DNA from: Ruegeria sp. HKCCSA071
GTDB taxonomy: Bacteria > Pseudomonadota > Alphaproteobacteria > Rhodobacterales > Rhodobacteraceae
Reading direction: 5' to 3'
DNA: 64,000 nt
Assembly (NCBI RefSeq): GCF_017872555.1
Contig: NZ_JAEDOX010000001.1
Span: 1,054,001 to 1,118,000 of the forward strand
In this document: piece by piece, positions 35,741 through 43,983 of the stretch
How positions within the stretch are numbered: position 1 is the first letter of the stretch
Layout: every line of letters begins with the position of its first letter
Made by a program: the position numbers and the translations under genes
Notes under the pieces: generated by a model
What the model saw: the letters and a program-made list of their open reading frames with translations, nothing else
What the model was told of the DNA's origin: nothing
The model's database searches: none

Positions 35741-35876
35741 GTGTGAAAACTCTGACCGCTGGCAAAATACGCCGAAAACACCCTCTACGTACATTCTCTG
35801 GTGCTTCTCGGAGAGCTTTTGCACAGACACTTTAAACGAGCGCGACGAGAGAGCTTGTGGGCCGGAGTTTTCACAC
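35741..35876. repeat. Short element with 12-bp terminal inverted repeats (MITE or IS relic)
   Basis: GTGTGAAAACTC at 35741-35752 is repeated in perfect inverse as GAGTTTTCACAC at 35865-35876, bounding 136 bases without a gene. Ends of this form occur on several alphaproteobacterial insertion sequences. It is either a miniature element or the ends left after internal deletion. Confidence 0.55.
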
Positions 35877-36057
35877 ACTCTCGGCTCACTGCCGACTTTA
35901 TGGCGACCGCAGCAAGCTCTGCTCCATGTTCAAACTACCTTCGAGGAGCGGCCCATTCCAGTCATTTTCCGAAGATCCACTCCTCTGCAGTGCGACCCGC
36001 TAGAACCGCCATTCGCTGAATTTGCATGAATTGATGAAGGGCGAAGGTCGGGAGCAC

Positions 36058-36087
36058 GGGCGAAACGGACCTTCATCCGGTTCGCCC
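36058..36087 (-). terminator. Hairpin after trpS
   Basis: A 12-bp stem with one mismatch (GGGCGAA..., loop CCTTCA, ...TTCGCCC) begins three bases past the trpS stop. There is no U-tract on the minus strand, so it may act as a 3'-end stabiliser or assist Rho rather than as a classic terminator. Confidence 0.5.
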
Positions 36088-36090
36088 GCC

Positions 36091-37101
36091 TCAGGTTACC
36101 CACAACTGGAACAGACCCCAGGCACTAACCACATCGCGCCTTGTCGCCTCGGTGCGCTCTCGCGCCCGTTCCGTGCCCTCTTTGATTACCTCAAGGACGT
36201 ATCCCCGGTCCTCGGAGAGCTGTGCCCTACGCTCGCGAATTGGGGCGATGAGCTCCTGAAGGATAGCTTCCAGACGCGCCTTGATTTTGCTATCGCCAAG
36301 CCCGCCTCTCTGATACTGAGCCTTGAGCTCGGCAAGCCCGTCCTGGTCCTGATCGAAGGCGTCGAGATAGGTAAAGACGACATTGCCCTCGATGCAGCCC
36401 GGGTCTTCGAGACGCAGGTGGTTCGGATCGGTGAACATCGCCTTGACAGCATTTCGGATCTCCTCGGACGACGCGGACAGCGCAATGGCGTTGCCACCGG
36501 ATTTCGACATCTTGGTCTTGCCGTCGATACCGGGCAACCGGCCCGCCCTGGGGATGATCGCCCGCGCCTCGGGCAACACGGCGCGGCCTGAGGTTGCGTT
36601 GATGCGCCGCACGATCTCATTCGTTTGTTCGATCAGCGGGGCCTGATCCTCGCCGACCGGCACGACCGTCGCCTTGAAGGCTGTGATGTCCGCCGCCTGT
36701 GCCGCCGGATAACACAGAAATCCGGCGGGAATATCCCGTCCGAACCCGCGCACGCGAATTTCGTCCTTGATCGTCGGGTTCCGTTCCAGCCGCGCGACCG
36801 TGACGAAGTTCAGGTAGAGCATCGACAACTCGGCCAACGCCGGAAGATGCGATTGCAGGCAGATGGTGGTGCGACAGGGATCAATGCCCACGGCCAAATA
36901 GTCCAGCGCGACCTCCATCACGCTGCGCCGCACCTTCTCCGGGTCATGGGCGTTGTCGGTTAGGGCTTGAGTATCCGCCAGCAGCAGAAATTGTTCATGA
37001 CTGCCCTGATAGCGCAGCCGGTTTGCAAGCGAGCCTGCATAGTGCCCGATGTGAAGCGGTCCTGTGGTGCGGTCACCTGTCAGAATGGTTGGTCTGTTCA
37101 T
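36091..37101 (-). CDS. trpS: Tryptophan--tRNA ligase
   Basis: A 336-residue class I aminoacyl-tRNA synthetase that charges tRNA-Trp. The HIGH motif is PLHIGHYAG (HIGH at residues 17-20) and KMSKS is at 197-201 (GIDGKTKMSKSGGN). Length is standard. The ATG at 37101 is the true start; the upstream frame runs through a leader and terminator. A tryptophan-rich leader peptide and attenuator precede it (37147-37229), so expression should rise when charged tRNA-Trp is scarce. Such regulated trpS genes are often second copies, kept for Trp starvation or for resistance to synthetase inhibitors; whether another copy exists cannot be seen here. Confidence 0.96.
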   Translation of the reverse strand: MNRPTILTGDRTTGPLHIGHYAGSLANRLRYQGSHEQFLLLADTQALTDNAHDPEKVRRSVMEVALDYLAVGIDPCRTTICLQSHLPALAELSMLYLNFVTVARLERNPTIKDEIRVRGFGRDIPAGFLCYPAAQAADITAFKATVVPVGEDQAPLIEQTNEIVRRINATSGRAVLPEARAIIPRAGRLPGIDGKTKMSKSGGNAIALSASSEEIRNAVKAMFTDPNHLRLEDPGCIEGNVVFTYLDAFDQDQDGLAELKAQYQRGGLGDSKIKARLEAILQELIAPIRERRAQLSEDRGYVLEVIKEGTERARERTEATRRDVVSAWGLFQLWVT

Positions 37102-37146
37102 TTGCGTCTTCTCATGAAACGGGATACGGAGCATCGGGAAGCTCGG

Positions 37147-37174
37147 AAAACAAAAGGCCGCCCATGCGGCGGCC
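37147..37174 (-). terminator. Intrinsic terminator of the trpS attenuator
   Basis: On the minus strand, GGCCGCC (37174-37168), loop GCATG, GGCGGCC (37162-37156), then TTTTGTTTT (37155-37147). The stem is 7 bp of pure GC with a U-rich tail, 46 bases before the trpS ATG. It is stem 3:4 of the attenuator. Confidence 0.88.
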
Positions 37175-37205
37175 TCGGAATACGTTTGGTCATCGGGCCA
37201 CCCTG

Positions 37206-37229
37206 TCAGGAGGCCAGCCACCAAGTCAT
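37206..37229 (-). CDS. Trp leader peptide (MTWWLAS)
   Basis: A seven-codon reading frame ATG-ACT-TGG-TGG-CTG-GCC-TCC followed by TGA, with two adjacent Trp codons directly before attenuator strand 1. Its codons 5-7 form part of strand 1 and its stop abuts strand 2. No strong Shine-Dalgarno is visible upstream. It is too short for ordinary gene calling; the evidence is the combination with the terminator and the downstream trpS. Confidence 0.82.
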   Translation of the reverse strand: MTWWLAS

Positions 37230-37576
37230 TGCGATGATCGAAGTGTTTACCATAGAACACTGGCTATCGTCTGCGAGATTACTCGTCAACCAAATGGTGG
37301 AAAGGGCTCGAGGCTGAACTCGGATGCGGTGCAGTACGTTCGCGATCGGGGTCGCTATGCGATGCAAGTACGGCCCTTTGCTGCCCTTGGCCGTCTGGTC
37401 TGGATGCTGCGCCGCTGCTCGCCAGACAGGCCATTCACCGCGCGTGCTAAATCTGGAGATGATTGAACTCACGTTCTGTGGACGAACCTGCATTTCTCTG
37501 CAAACTGTTCAACCATTGCTGAGGGCCCTAGAGCACGTACTCAGGGCCCAATCACAACTCCAAAGCTCAGAAGTCG
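37230..37576. other. Gene-free region upstream of the trpS leader
   Basis: About 350 bases without a credible gene. Next to the leader it contains a possible sigma-70 promoter on the minus strand (see 37261-37289). The remainder, up to the DUF4242-like gene, shows nothing that I recognise. Confidence 0.4.
37261..37289 (-). promoter_or_regulatory. Possible promoter of the trpS leader
   Basis: TTGACG (37289-37284) matches a -35 box; 17 bases on, TAGCCA (37266-37261) is a weak -10. Transcription would begin about 25 bases before the leader-peptide ATG. Confidence 0.4.
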
Positions 37577-37840
37577 TCACGGGGTAAGATCCATTGCCGC
37601 CACGACCTTGTCGTAAGGAAGTCCGGCGGTATCATTCAATCGACGAACTTGATCGGCACTTTCACCATCAAACAAGCACATGCAGCGCCCGTCTTCGGGA
37701 GCAAATGTTGAACGAACATAGCTGATTTTGTCGCCATCTGCTGTCATTTTCTGTGCTGTTGCTATCGCGGCTTTTTGAGCAGCACCCAAGTCATCCATGG
37801 TGATACCCTTGAGGTTTCTTTCGACCATAAAAACAGACAT
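37577..37840 (-). CDS. DUF4242-like small protein
   Basis: An 87-residue protein resembling the DUF4242 (SCO4226-like) family: the opening FMVERNLKGITMDDLGAAQ and the segment EDGRCMCLFDGESADQVRRLN match the ferredoxin-like fold seen there. Its function is not known; one Streptomyces member is nickel-responsive. ATG at 37840 is preceded by AAAGGGA and is preferred to an earlier start 8 codons upstream. It is divergent from the LysR gene at 38004 and probably its target. Confidence 0.75.
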   Translation of the reverse strand: MSVFMVERNLKGITMDDLGAAQKAAIATAQKMTADGDKISYVRSTFAPEDGRCMCLFDGESADQVRRLNDTAGLPYDKVVAAMDLTP

Positions 37841-38003
37841 CTCGTTCCCTTTCCGAACAATCAAAACCAGTGCATCTATTACACTATGGAGCGTCGGCTC
37901 GGGGAACTATCGATACCTTATGACTTAATAACTCCAGGTTTGGATAAAACGGTGTATCCTGCGTTGTGATTGTCTTTCGCCATCAGTGACGAGGTGCCCC
38001 AAT

Positions 38004-38882
38004 ATGGAGATGTCTCAGATTAGATATGTCTTATCTGCCGCAAAGCATCTGAATTTCACCAAAGCTGCCGCAGAATGCAATGTAAGCCAACCAGCGCTTA
38101 CCAAGGGCGTCAAGTCATTAGAGACCGAACTTGGCGCACAGGTTTTTCATCGGGAAGGCCGGAAAATTTTGGTCAGCGACTTTGGAAAGTCAATGCTGCC
38201 GCATCTACAGCACATCGTTGACGAAGCAGAAGCTACACAAGCGCTGGCTCAGAATTTTCGTTTGCTTGAAAAGGTGCCGTTGCGCTTAGGTGTCCTTTCA
38301 ACAATTGGGCACGTTCGCCTTGCACGGTTTCTGGCTCAATTCGAGAAAAACCACAGCGGCTTGGAGTTGTCAGTCAATGAAGCAAGCGCGTCGGATCTCA
38401 AGAAAAAACTTTCTGATGGTGATATCGATGTCGCTTTGATGACGCTGACTGAAGAACTGGAAGAAGAGTTTAGGGCTAGACCACTTTACGTCGAAAGATA
38501 TGTGGTTGTTTTTCCGCCGGAGCACCGCCTTGGACAACTAAACTCAATTTCGCTCCAAGATTTATCTCGAGAAAACTATGTAGATCGTTTGGCTTGCGAG
38601 TTGCGCGAGATGGTAATGTCCGTTTGTCAGTCAAAAGGAGTGGAACTTTACGCTCGCTTCCGTTCTGAGCGCGAAGATTGGGTACAAGCAATGGTTGCTG
38701 CAGGCATTGGTTTTGCTTTCATGCCTGAGTATTCGGTTACTCTGCCGGGCTTGTTGCAGCGCCCGCTTGTGGAGCCAGAAGTTTCAAGAACTATCGCGGC
38801 CTTTACAGTCCCTGGCCGAAAATACTCGCCGGCTCTCGATGCGCTGATGAGGTTTTCGCAGACTTTTGCATGGCCGGGATAA
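38004..38882 (+). CDS. LysR-family transcriptional regulator
   Basis: A 292-residue LysR protein with the standard N-terminal helix-turn-helix (LNFTKAAAECNVSQPALTKGVKSLE cut at about residues 17-41) and an effector domain holding two Cys (LACELREMVMSVC) at positions loosely like those of OxyR-type redox sensors, though the spacing differs. ATG at 38004 is preferred; a GTG lies 18 bases upstream. It is divergent from the DUF4242-like gene, about 160 bases apart, which suggests that it controls that gene. Confidence 0.88.
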   Translation: MEMSQIRYVLSAAKHLNFTKAAAECNVSQPALTKGVKSLETELGAQVFHREGRKILVSDFGKSMLPHLQHIVDEAEATQALAQNFRLLEKVPLRLGVLSTIGHVRLARFLAQFEKNHSGLELSVNEASASDLKKKLSDGDIDVALMTLTEELEEEFRARPLYVERYVVVFPPEHRLGQLNSISLQDLSRENYVDRLACELREMVMSVCQSKGVELYARFRSEREDWVQAMVAAGIGFAFMPEYSVTLPGLLQRPLVEPEVSRTIAAFTVPGRKYSPALDALMRFSQTFAWPG

Positions 38883-39046
38883 AAAACTTCGGTTTTGGGC
38901 CTGCTCTGAAACCCGATTTTCCTGCCGTTTGTAGTTAGAGTTTTTCGCTCGTATTTTCCTTTGGTCGTTCCAAGAGTTTGCGACACTTTCATTAAACGGC
39001 AAGTTAACGTGACAACCCCCGTCTGCCCTATGCCCACAACCAGATT

Positions 39047-40201
39047 CTAAGCTAAGTCGATCCAAGCCGCATTCCTTGAAGAGCTTTGCACGCACGCGGC
39101 CACAAATTTAACGCCATTGAGCCCGTCATAGACTGTTGGATAAACAACCGAAGCGTCAGGTGAAATACCATTTCGGAAAGCTTGGATCGCTTCAGCAGCC
39201 TCTCCATAGATATTCGCGAACCCCTCAAGATATCCCTCGGGATGTCCCGGAGGAACTCTACTCAACCGGTTGGCTGCATCAGCAGCACTAGCTCCATTTC
39301 GTGTGATTAGACGCTTTGGTTCGTTGTATGGCGTGAACCACAGGTAATTGGGATCTTCCTGAGCCCACTCCAACCCGCCTTTTTCGCCATAGACGCGCAA
39401 ACGAAGTGCGTTTTCGTTGCCGGGAGCCACCTGAGAAGACCACAGCATACCGCGCGCTCCGCCTTTGAAGCGAAGTAAGACGTGGGCGTTGTCATCGACT
39501 TTGCGCCCCAGCACAAAGGCCTGCAAGTCTGCCGCAAGGCTTTCCGCTTTTAGCCCGGTCACGAAGCAGGCAAGGTTGTATGCATGAGTTCCGATGTCAC
39601 CGGTTGATCCACCCGCGCCCGAGCGTTCGGGATCGGTTCGCCATTCCGCCTGTTTGAAATCCTGCTGCTCGGTCAGCCAATCCTGTGGGTATTCAACCTG
39701 AACCACGCGGATCTTGCCAATGTCGCCGTTGGCAACCATTTCACGCGCCTGCCGAACCATTGGATAGCCTGTGTAATTGTGGGTCAAAATGAATAGGGCA
39801 TTCGCACTTTCTGTTGCTTTGACCAGCTTTTTCGCATCGGCAAGGGTCGAGGTGAGTGGCTTGTCACAAATTACATGAATACCGCGTTTCAGGAACTCAC
39901 GTGCGGCTGCATAATGAACGTGATTTGGCGTGACAATTGAGACTGCCTCGATCCCAGATTTCAGTCGGGCTTCCCTAATCGCCATTTGTTTGAAGTCTTC
40001 ATAGACCCGTTCGAGCCCCAATGCCTGACCACTTTCAAGAGATTTCTCTGGCGTCGAAGACAAAGCACCGGCAACCAGCTCGAACTTGTCGTCCAATCGC
40101 GCGGCGATGCGATGAACACCCCCTATGAAGGCGTCGTTTCCGCCGCCAACCATGCCAAGCCGAATGCGTCCTGAGGTTTCTTCACTGCGTCCTGTGACCA
40201 T
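39047..40201 (-). CDS. Gfo/Idh/MocA-family NAD(P)-dependent oxidoreductase
   Basis: A 384-residue dehydrogenase with an N-terminal Rossmann domain (LGMVGGGNDAFIGGVHRIA) and the family segment CDKPLTSTLADAKKLV, whose Lys is catalytic. The His/Asp-type motif is in GSTGDIGTHAYNLA. Members oxidise inositols, sugars or sugar acids. The ATG at 40201 overlaps the stop of the isomerase gene (TGATG). It is the last gene of the sugar operon starting at 49535. Confidence 0.92.
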   Translation of the reverse strand: MVTGRSEETSGRIRLGMVGGGNDAFIGGVHRIAARLDDKFELVAGALSSTPEKSLESGQALGLERVYEDFKQMAIREARLKSGIEAVSIVTPNHVHYAAAREFLKRGIHVICDKPLTSTLADAKKLVKATESANALFILTHNYTGYPMVRQAREMVANGDIGKIRVVQVEYPQDWLTEQQDFKQAEWRTDPERSGAGGSTGDIGTHAYNLACFVTGLKAESLAADLQAFVLGRKVDDNAHVLLRFKGGARGMLWSSQVAPGNENALRLRVYGEKGGLEWAQEDPNYLWFTPYNEPKRLITRNGASAADAANRLSRVPPGHPEGYLEGFANIYGEAAEAIQAFRNGISPDASVVYPTVYDGLNGVKFVAACVQSSSRNAAWIDLA

Positions 40202-41256
40202 CACTCAATCCCCAGCATTTTACGATTGGCGGCTTCGTCAGCGCCACCGTCGGCGAAATCATCAAAGGCTTTCTCGGTCACACGGATGATGTGATCTGAC
40301 ACAAATTGAGCACCTTCACGCGCTCCATCCTCGGGGTGTTTGAGGCAGCATTCCCATTCGACCACAGCCCAGCCATCAAAGTCATTCGCGGCCATTTTTG
40401 AGAAAACTGCACCGAAATCCACCTGACCATCGCCCAGTGAGCGGAACCGCCCGGCCCGATCTACCCAGCTTTGATACCCGGAATAAACACCTTGCCGCCC
40501 GGTCGGGTTGAACTCGGCATCTTTGACATGGAACATCCGAATTCGATCTTTGTAGATGTCGATGTTGTCCAGATAGTCGAGGCATTGCAGCACGTAATGC
40601 GACGGGTCGTATAGCATGCAGGCCCGTGGGTGATTGCCTGTCCGCTCGAGAAACATCTCGTAGGTCACACCATCGTGGAGGTCCTCTCCGGGGTGAATTT
40701 CGTAGCAGACATCGACACCGCATTCATCGGCGTGATTCAGGATGGGCACCCAACGGCGCGCAAGCTCATCAAATGCCGTTTCAATCAAACCGGCAGGGCG
40801 CTGCGGCCAAGGATAGACATATGGCCATGCCAACGCGCCTGAGAATGTCGCATGTGCCGAAATGCCTAAATTTTTCGAAGCGGATAGCGCTTTGTTGACC
40901 TGGTCTACGGCCCATTCTTGACGGGCTTTAGGGTTTCCTCTGACGCTTTCCGCTGCAAAGCCATCAAACGCACTGTCATAGGCTGGGTGAACGGCAACAA
41001 GCTGACCCTGAAGATGCGTTGAAAGCTCGGTGACTTCGACGCCATTTTCTTGGGCCTTGCCTTTGAACTCATCGCAGTAACCGACGCTGGATGCGGCCTG
41101 TTCGAGGTCGAACAACCGGCCATCCCAACTGGGAACCTGAACGCCATTGTATCCACAGTCAGCCGCCCATTTAGTGATCGCGCCCCACGAATTGAACGGC
41201 GCTTCGTCCCCGGCAAATTGTGCAAGAAACAAAGCTGGACCTTTGATTGTCTTCAT
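40201..41256 (-). CDS. Sugar phosphate isomerase/epimerase-like TIM-barrel protein
   Basis: A 351-residue protein of the xylose-isomerase-like TIM-barrel/AP-endonuclease-2 superfamily. Metal-binding-type residues appear in YEIHPGEDLHDG, LYDPSHYVLQ, FHVKDAEF and VVEWECC. It probably isomerises or epimerises a ketose or an inositol derivative made or used by the adjacent Gfo/Idh/MocA dehydrogenase, to which it is translationally coupled. It follows the LacI gene after 27 bases. Confidence 0.9.
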   Translation of the reverse strand: MKTIKGPALFLAQFAGDEAPFNSWGAITKWAADCGYNGVQVPSWDGRLFDLEQAASSVGYCDEFKGKAQENGVEVTELSTHLQGQLVAVHPAYDSAFDGFAAESVRGNPKARQEWAVDQVNKALSASKNLGISAHATFSGALAWPYVYPWPQRPAGLIETAFDELARRWVPILNHADECGVDVCYEIHPGEDLHDGVTYEMFLERTGNHPRACMLYDPSHYVLQCLDYLDNIDIYKDRIRMFHVKDAEFNPTGRQGVYSGYQSWVDRAGRFRSLGDGQVDFGAVFSKMAANDFDGWAVVEWECCLKHPEDGAREGAQFVSDHIIRVTEKAFDDFADGGADEAANRKMLGIE

Positions 41257-41283
41257 TGAATTTCCTCCCCAAAACCTGAGTCT

Positions 41284-42342
41284 CTATGGCGGTAAATTTT
41301 CCTTCAGATAGATGTCGATACGGATACGTTCCTGGGCTTTGTTGAATGGCACTTTGTCTGAAGTTGCACGCAGCAGACGGACGGCTGAACGAACAATGTG
41401 CCCAGTGTCTTGCGAGATAAGAGCGTCAAATGTACCGAGCGTAAGCGCCTCACGACTAAGCGGAGTAAGCTCATGAGCTATGATCACCAGATCTTTGCTG
41501 AGCTTGTTTTCTGAAAGAAATTGAATCAGTCCTGCATTGCCTGCTGCGGAGGAATAAATTCCAACCAGATCCGGGTAGGTTTCAAAGATCTCGGGCATCA
41601 TCTTGTAAATCAGATCCGGGTCATCCCGGCCCTCGACAGACGCTACGACTTCGAGGTGTGGAAATTCCTCAGCTACAACTAGATCAAAGCCTTGACGGCG
41701 CTCTAGGTGGTCACGTGCCAAACGGGATCCTGTAAGTACCAAAACCTTGCCGTCACGATGCACAAATCGTCCCATCAGCTGAGCTGCGGTTCGCCCTGCC
41801 GAAACGTTATCAATTCCTACAAAGTGGTCTCGCTCAGAACTCGGCAAGTCAGACACCAACGCAACCACCGGAACGCCTTTGTCCCTGAGCCTTTTTACAG
41901 CATCACGAACAGAAGGCGTTTCGGGCCCAAAAACGGCAACGCCATCAACATCCGAACTGGCGACAGCATCCAAAATATTGACGATATCTTGCGGCTCAAA
42001 CGGAGCTACCTTTTTTATCGCAATGCGAGTTCGCTCGATAAATTGGTCACGTGACTGTTCTGCGATCTGACTGCTGATTGCCTCCACAAACTCGTTGTCC
42101 GTGTCCGGCAGAACAAAGAGGAAGTTGTAAACTCGGTTTCGCGCAAGGTTGGCCGCAGCGGTGTCGCGCACATACCCCAGCTCGTCAATTGCCTTTTGTA
42201 CTTTCTGTACGGTAACGGCCCGCACACCGGGGCGTCTGTTCAAGACCCGGTCAACAGTCGCCAGACTGACACCGGCGACGCGCGCGAGGTCGTTGACGGT
42301 TGGCTTTTTCACCAATTCTAGTTTTTGTTTTTGGTCTTCCAC
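41284..42342 (-). CDS. LacI-family transcriptional regulator
   Basis: A 352-residue regulator with a LacI helix-turn-helix (TVNDLARVAGVSLATVDRVL) and a periplasmic-binding-protein-like effector domain. No ATG fits: a GTG at 42342 lies 8 bases after the kinase stop, and another GTG at 42312 is possible. It is co-transcribed with the sugar genes it should control. Two palindromes with the central CG expected for LacI operators lie upstream of the operon (49601-49646), which supports autoregulated repression relieved by a sugar. Confidence 0.88.
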   Translation of the reverse strand: MEDQKQKLELVKKPTVNDLARVAGVSLATVDRVLNRRPGVRAVTVQKVQKAIDELGYVRDTAAANLARNRVYNFLFVLPDTDNEFVEAISSQIAEQSRDQFIERTRIAIKKVAPFEPQDIVNILDAVASSDVDGVAVFGPETPSVRDAVKRLRDKGVPVVALVSDLPSSERDHFVGIDNVSAGRTAAQLMGRFVHRDGKVLVLTGSRLARDHLERRQGFDLVVAEEFPHLEVVASVEGRDDPDLIYKMMPEIFETYPDLVGIYSSAAGNAGLIQFLSENKLSKDLVIIAHELTPLSREALTLGTFDALISQDTGHIVRSAVRLLRATSDKVPFNKAQERIRIDIYLKENLPP

Positions 42343-42349
42343 GTGTTCT

Positions 42350-43972
42350 TCAGCCCTCAATCTCCCGCGCCAAGCCTTCAAACAACAAAGCAACAGCCTC
42401 GGCACCGGGATCGTTATGTCCAACTAGGTTTTCTTCGGGAACATAGGCCGCGCGGCCTGCCTTCGCACGACGAATATTCGCGGTGTTGTTCGCGCCTTCG
42501 CGGGCAGCCTCGGCCGCATCGGTCAGTCCAGACGGGAGGGCGGCAAGTGCAGGTGCCAGAGCGTCAATCATTGTCCGGTCACCGACCTTGGCACCCCCAA
42601 CCTGGCTCACGCGATTCAGGCCTTCGACCAGAGACTTCGATACCGAAGCCCCGCTTGCACAGGCATCTCCGGCTGCATTGAAGAAGATTGCGAGTATCAC
42701 ACCGGACGACCCGCCCATTGTCTGGCTTAACTCATTGCCCAACGCCGGAAACAGTTGCGTCAGATCAGCAAGAGGCATGCGGTCAAGGCTACCTTGCAAT
42801 GCTCTTGCGGCGGTGGCCAGTGTGCTTCCTGTATCGCCATCTCCGGACTTCGCGTCCAGCTCGTTCAGAGACTTCTCTGCGTTGATGAGCAGCTCAGATA
42901 AGCGGGTGATCGTTTCCCTCGTGGTGGGATTGTTCGAAGGGATTGGATCGATTGGTGTCAGGCCATCAGGCAACGGGGCTACTTTGATCGGGTCGATGGA
43001 ATTGACGCCGGGCCATGCGGCCAGATCAACAGGTGCTTCAAGAGCTGACAATTCGTCCTGATCCACAGGCAGAATGGATACCGAAAACCCGTGCATATCC
43101 AGCGACGTCATCATCGGTGCCGGGCCAATGATATGGTGGGCAATACCAGTTTCGGACAACGCATGCGTGAGGACAGCCATTTCCAGAGGAGTTGTAGAGC
43201 CCAGGTTGTTGACCAACGCTACACAATGCCCGGCACCCACCCTTTGCTTCAGCTTCTCCACCACCGTGGACATGGCCGATACAGCATTTGAAAATTCGAC
43301 TTGTTGTACACCGGGCTCGCCGTGGATGCCCAAGCCGAGTTCCGCTTTGCCAGGGGCAATCCGGTCTTCTTTTGGAGAGCCCGGAACAGTGCAGGTGTCC
43401 AAGCTCATTCCGATGCTGACAACCTTTGCTATGGTACTTCTTGCTGCTTTGGTAACGGTGTCCAGATCGGCACCCCCTTCAGCAAGCGCTCCGGCAATTT
43501 TGTGCACCAATAACGTACCTGCCACGCCACGTGGTTGCGGAAGGTCGGGCAAGGCGATGTCATCATCAACTACGACCATCTCTACTTTGCGGCCCAATGC
43601 ACGGGCGCGTTCAGCCGCCAGTCCAAAATTCAATCGATCACCGGTGTAATTTTTGACGATAAGCAGGCACCCGGCCTCACCCGTGACCGCAAGAATGCCC
43701 GCCAGAACTGCCTCGACCGAGGGTGAGGCGAAAACTTCGCCGCAGACCGCGGCTGTCAACATACCGGCGCCAACGAAACCTGCATGGGCGGGCTCGTGAC
43801 CAGACCCTCCGCCAGAAACCAAGGCGACTTTCGACTTGTCCCAATCCGACCGGTAGACAACCTTGATATGCGGGTATCCGTCCAGCCGTGTAAGCTGCCC
43901 GCCTGAGGAAGCCAAAAGGCCATCTATCGCCTCGGTTACCAGGGTTTCTTTTGTGTTGAGGAACTGGGCCAT
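42350..43972 (-). CDS. Dihydroxyacetone-kinase-family ketose kinase (DhaK-DhaL fusion)
   Basis: A 540-residue ATP-dependent kinase. The DhaK-type domain (1 to ~330) has SGGGSGHEPAH and the substrate-binding His H217 (GIHGEPG). After a Pro-rich linker, the DhaL-type domain (~350-540) carries the metal-binding Asp cluster LDAKSGDGDTGS and GGSSGVI. Such fusions phosphorylate dihydroxyacetone, glyceraldehyde or tetruloses such as erythrulose. It is the only kinase in the operon and so marks the substrate as a short polyol or ketose. It follows the ATPase gene by 11 bases. Confidence 0.92.
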   Translation of the reverse strand: MAQFLNTKETLVTEAIDGLLASSGGQLTRLDGYPHIKVVYRSDWDKSKVALVSGGGSGHEPAHAGFVGAGMLTAAVCGEVFASPSVEAVLAGILAVTGEAGCLLIVKNYTGDRLNFGLAAERARALGRKVEMVVVDDDIALPDLPQPRGVAGTLLVHKIAGALAEGGADLDTVTKAARSTIAKVVSIGMSLDTCTVPGSPKEDRIAPGKAELGLGIHGEPGVQQVEFSNAVSAMSTVVEKLKQRVGAGHCVALVNNLGSTTPLEMAVLTHALSETGIAHHIIGPAPMMTSLDMHGFSVSILPVDQDELSALEAPVDLAAWPGVNSIDPIKVAPLPDGLTPIDPIPSNNPTTRETITRLSELLINAEKSLNELDAKSGDGDTGSTLATAARALQGSLDRMPLADLTQLFPALGNELSQTMGGSSGVILAIFFNAAGDACASGASVSKSLVEGLNRVSQVGGAKVGDRTMIDALAPALAALPSGLTDAAEAAREGANNTANIRRAKAGRAAYVPEENLVGHNDPGAEAVALLFEGLAREIEG

Positions 43973-43983
43973 GCTTTTGCTCC

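Larger units (their letters stand above)
35695..36090. other. Gene-free stretch containing a MITE-like inverted repeat
   Basis: About 400 bases with no convincing gene. It holds the 12-base inverted repeat described at 35741-35876 and, at its right end, a long hairpin just past the trpS stop codon. Confidence 0.5.
37147..37229 (-). promoter_or_regulatory. Trp attenuator of trpS with three alternative stems
   Basis: Order on the minus strand: leader peptide; strand 1 GGCCTCC (37215-37209); strand 2 GGGTGGCC (37203-37196); strand 3 GGCCGCC (37174-37168); strand 4 GGCGGCC (37162-37156); U-tract. Stem 1:2 pairs with one U-U mismatch, 2:3 pairs over 7 bases with one G-U, and 3:4 is the terminator. 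A ribosome stalled at the two Trp codons covers strand 1, freeing 2 to pair with 3 and letting transcription reach trpS. Confidence 0.85.

Noticed and set aside
37147..37289. T-box riboswitch before trpS
   Set aside because: There is no AG bulge/T-box sequence or long leader; T-boxes are essentially absent from Proteobacteria, and the leader peptide with alternative stems explains the region.
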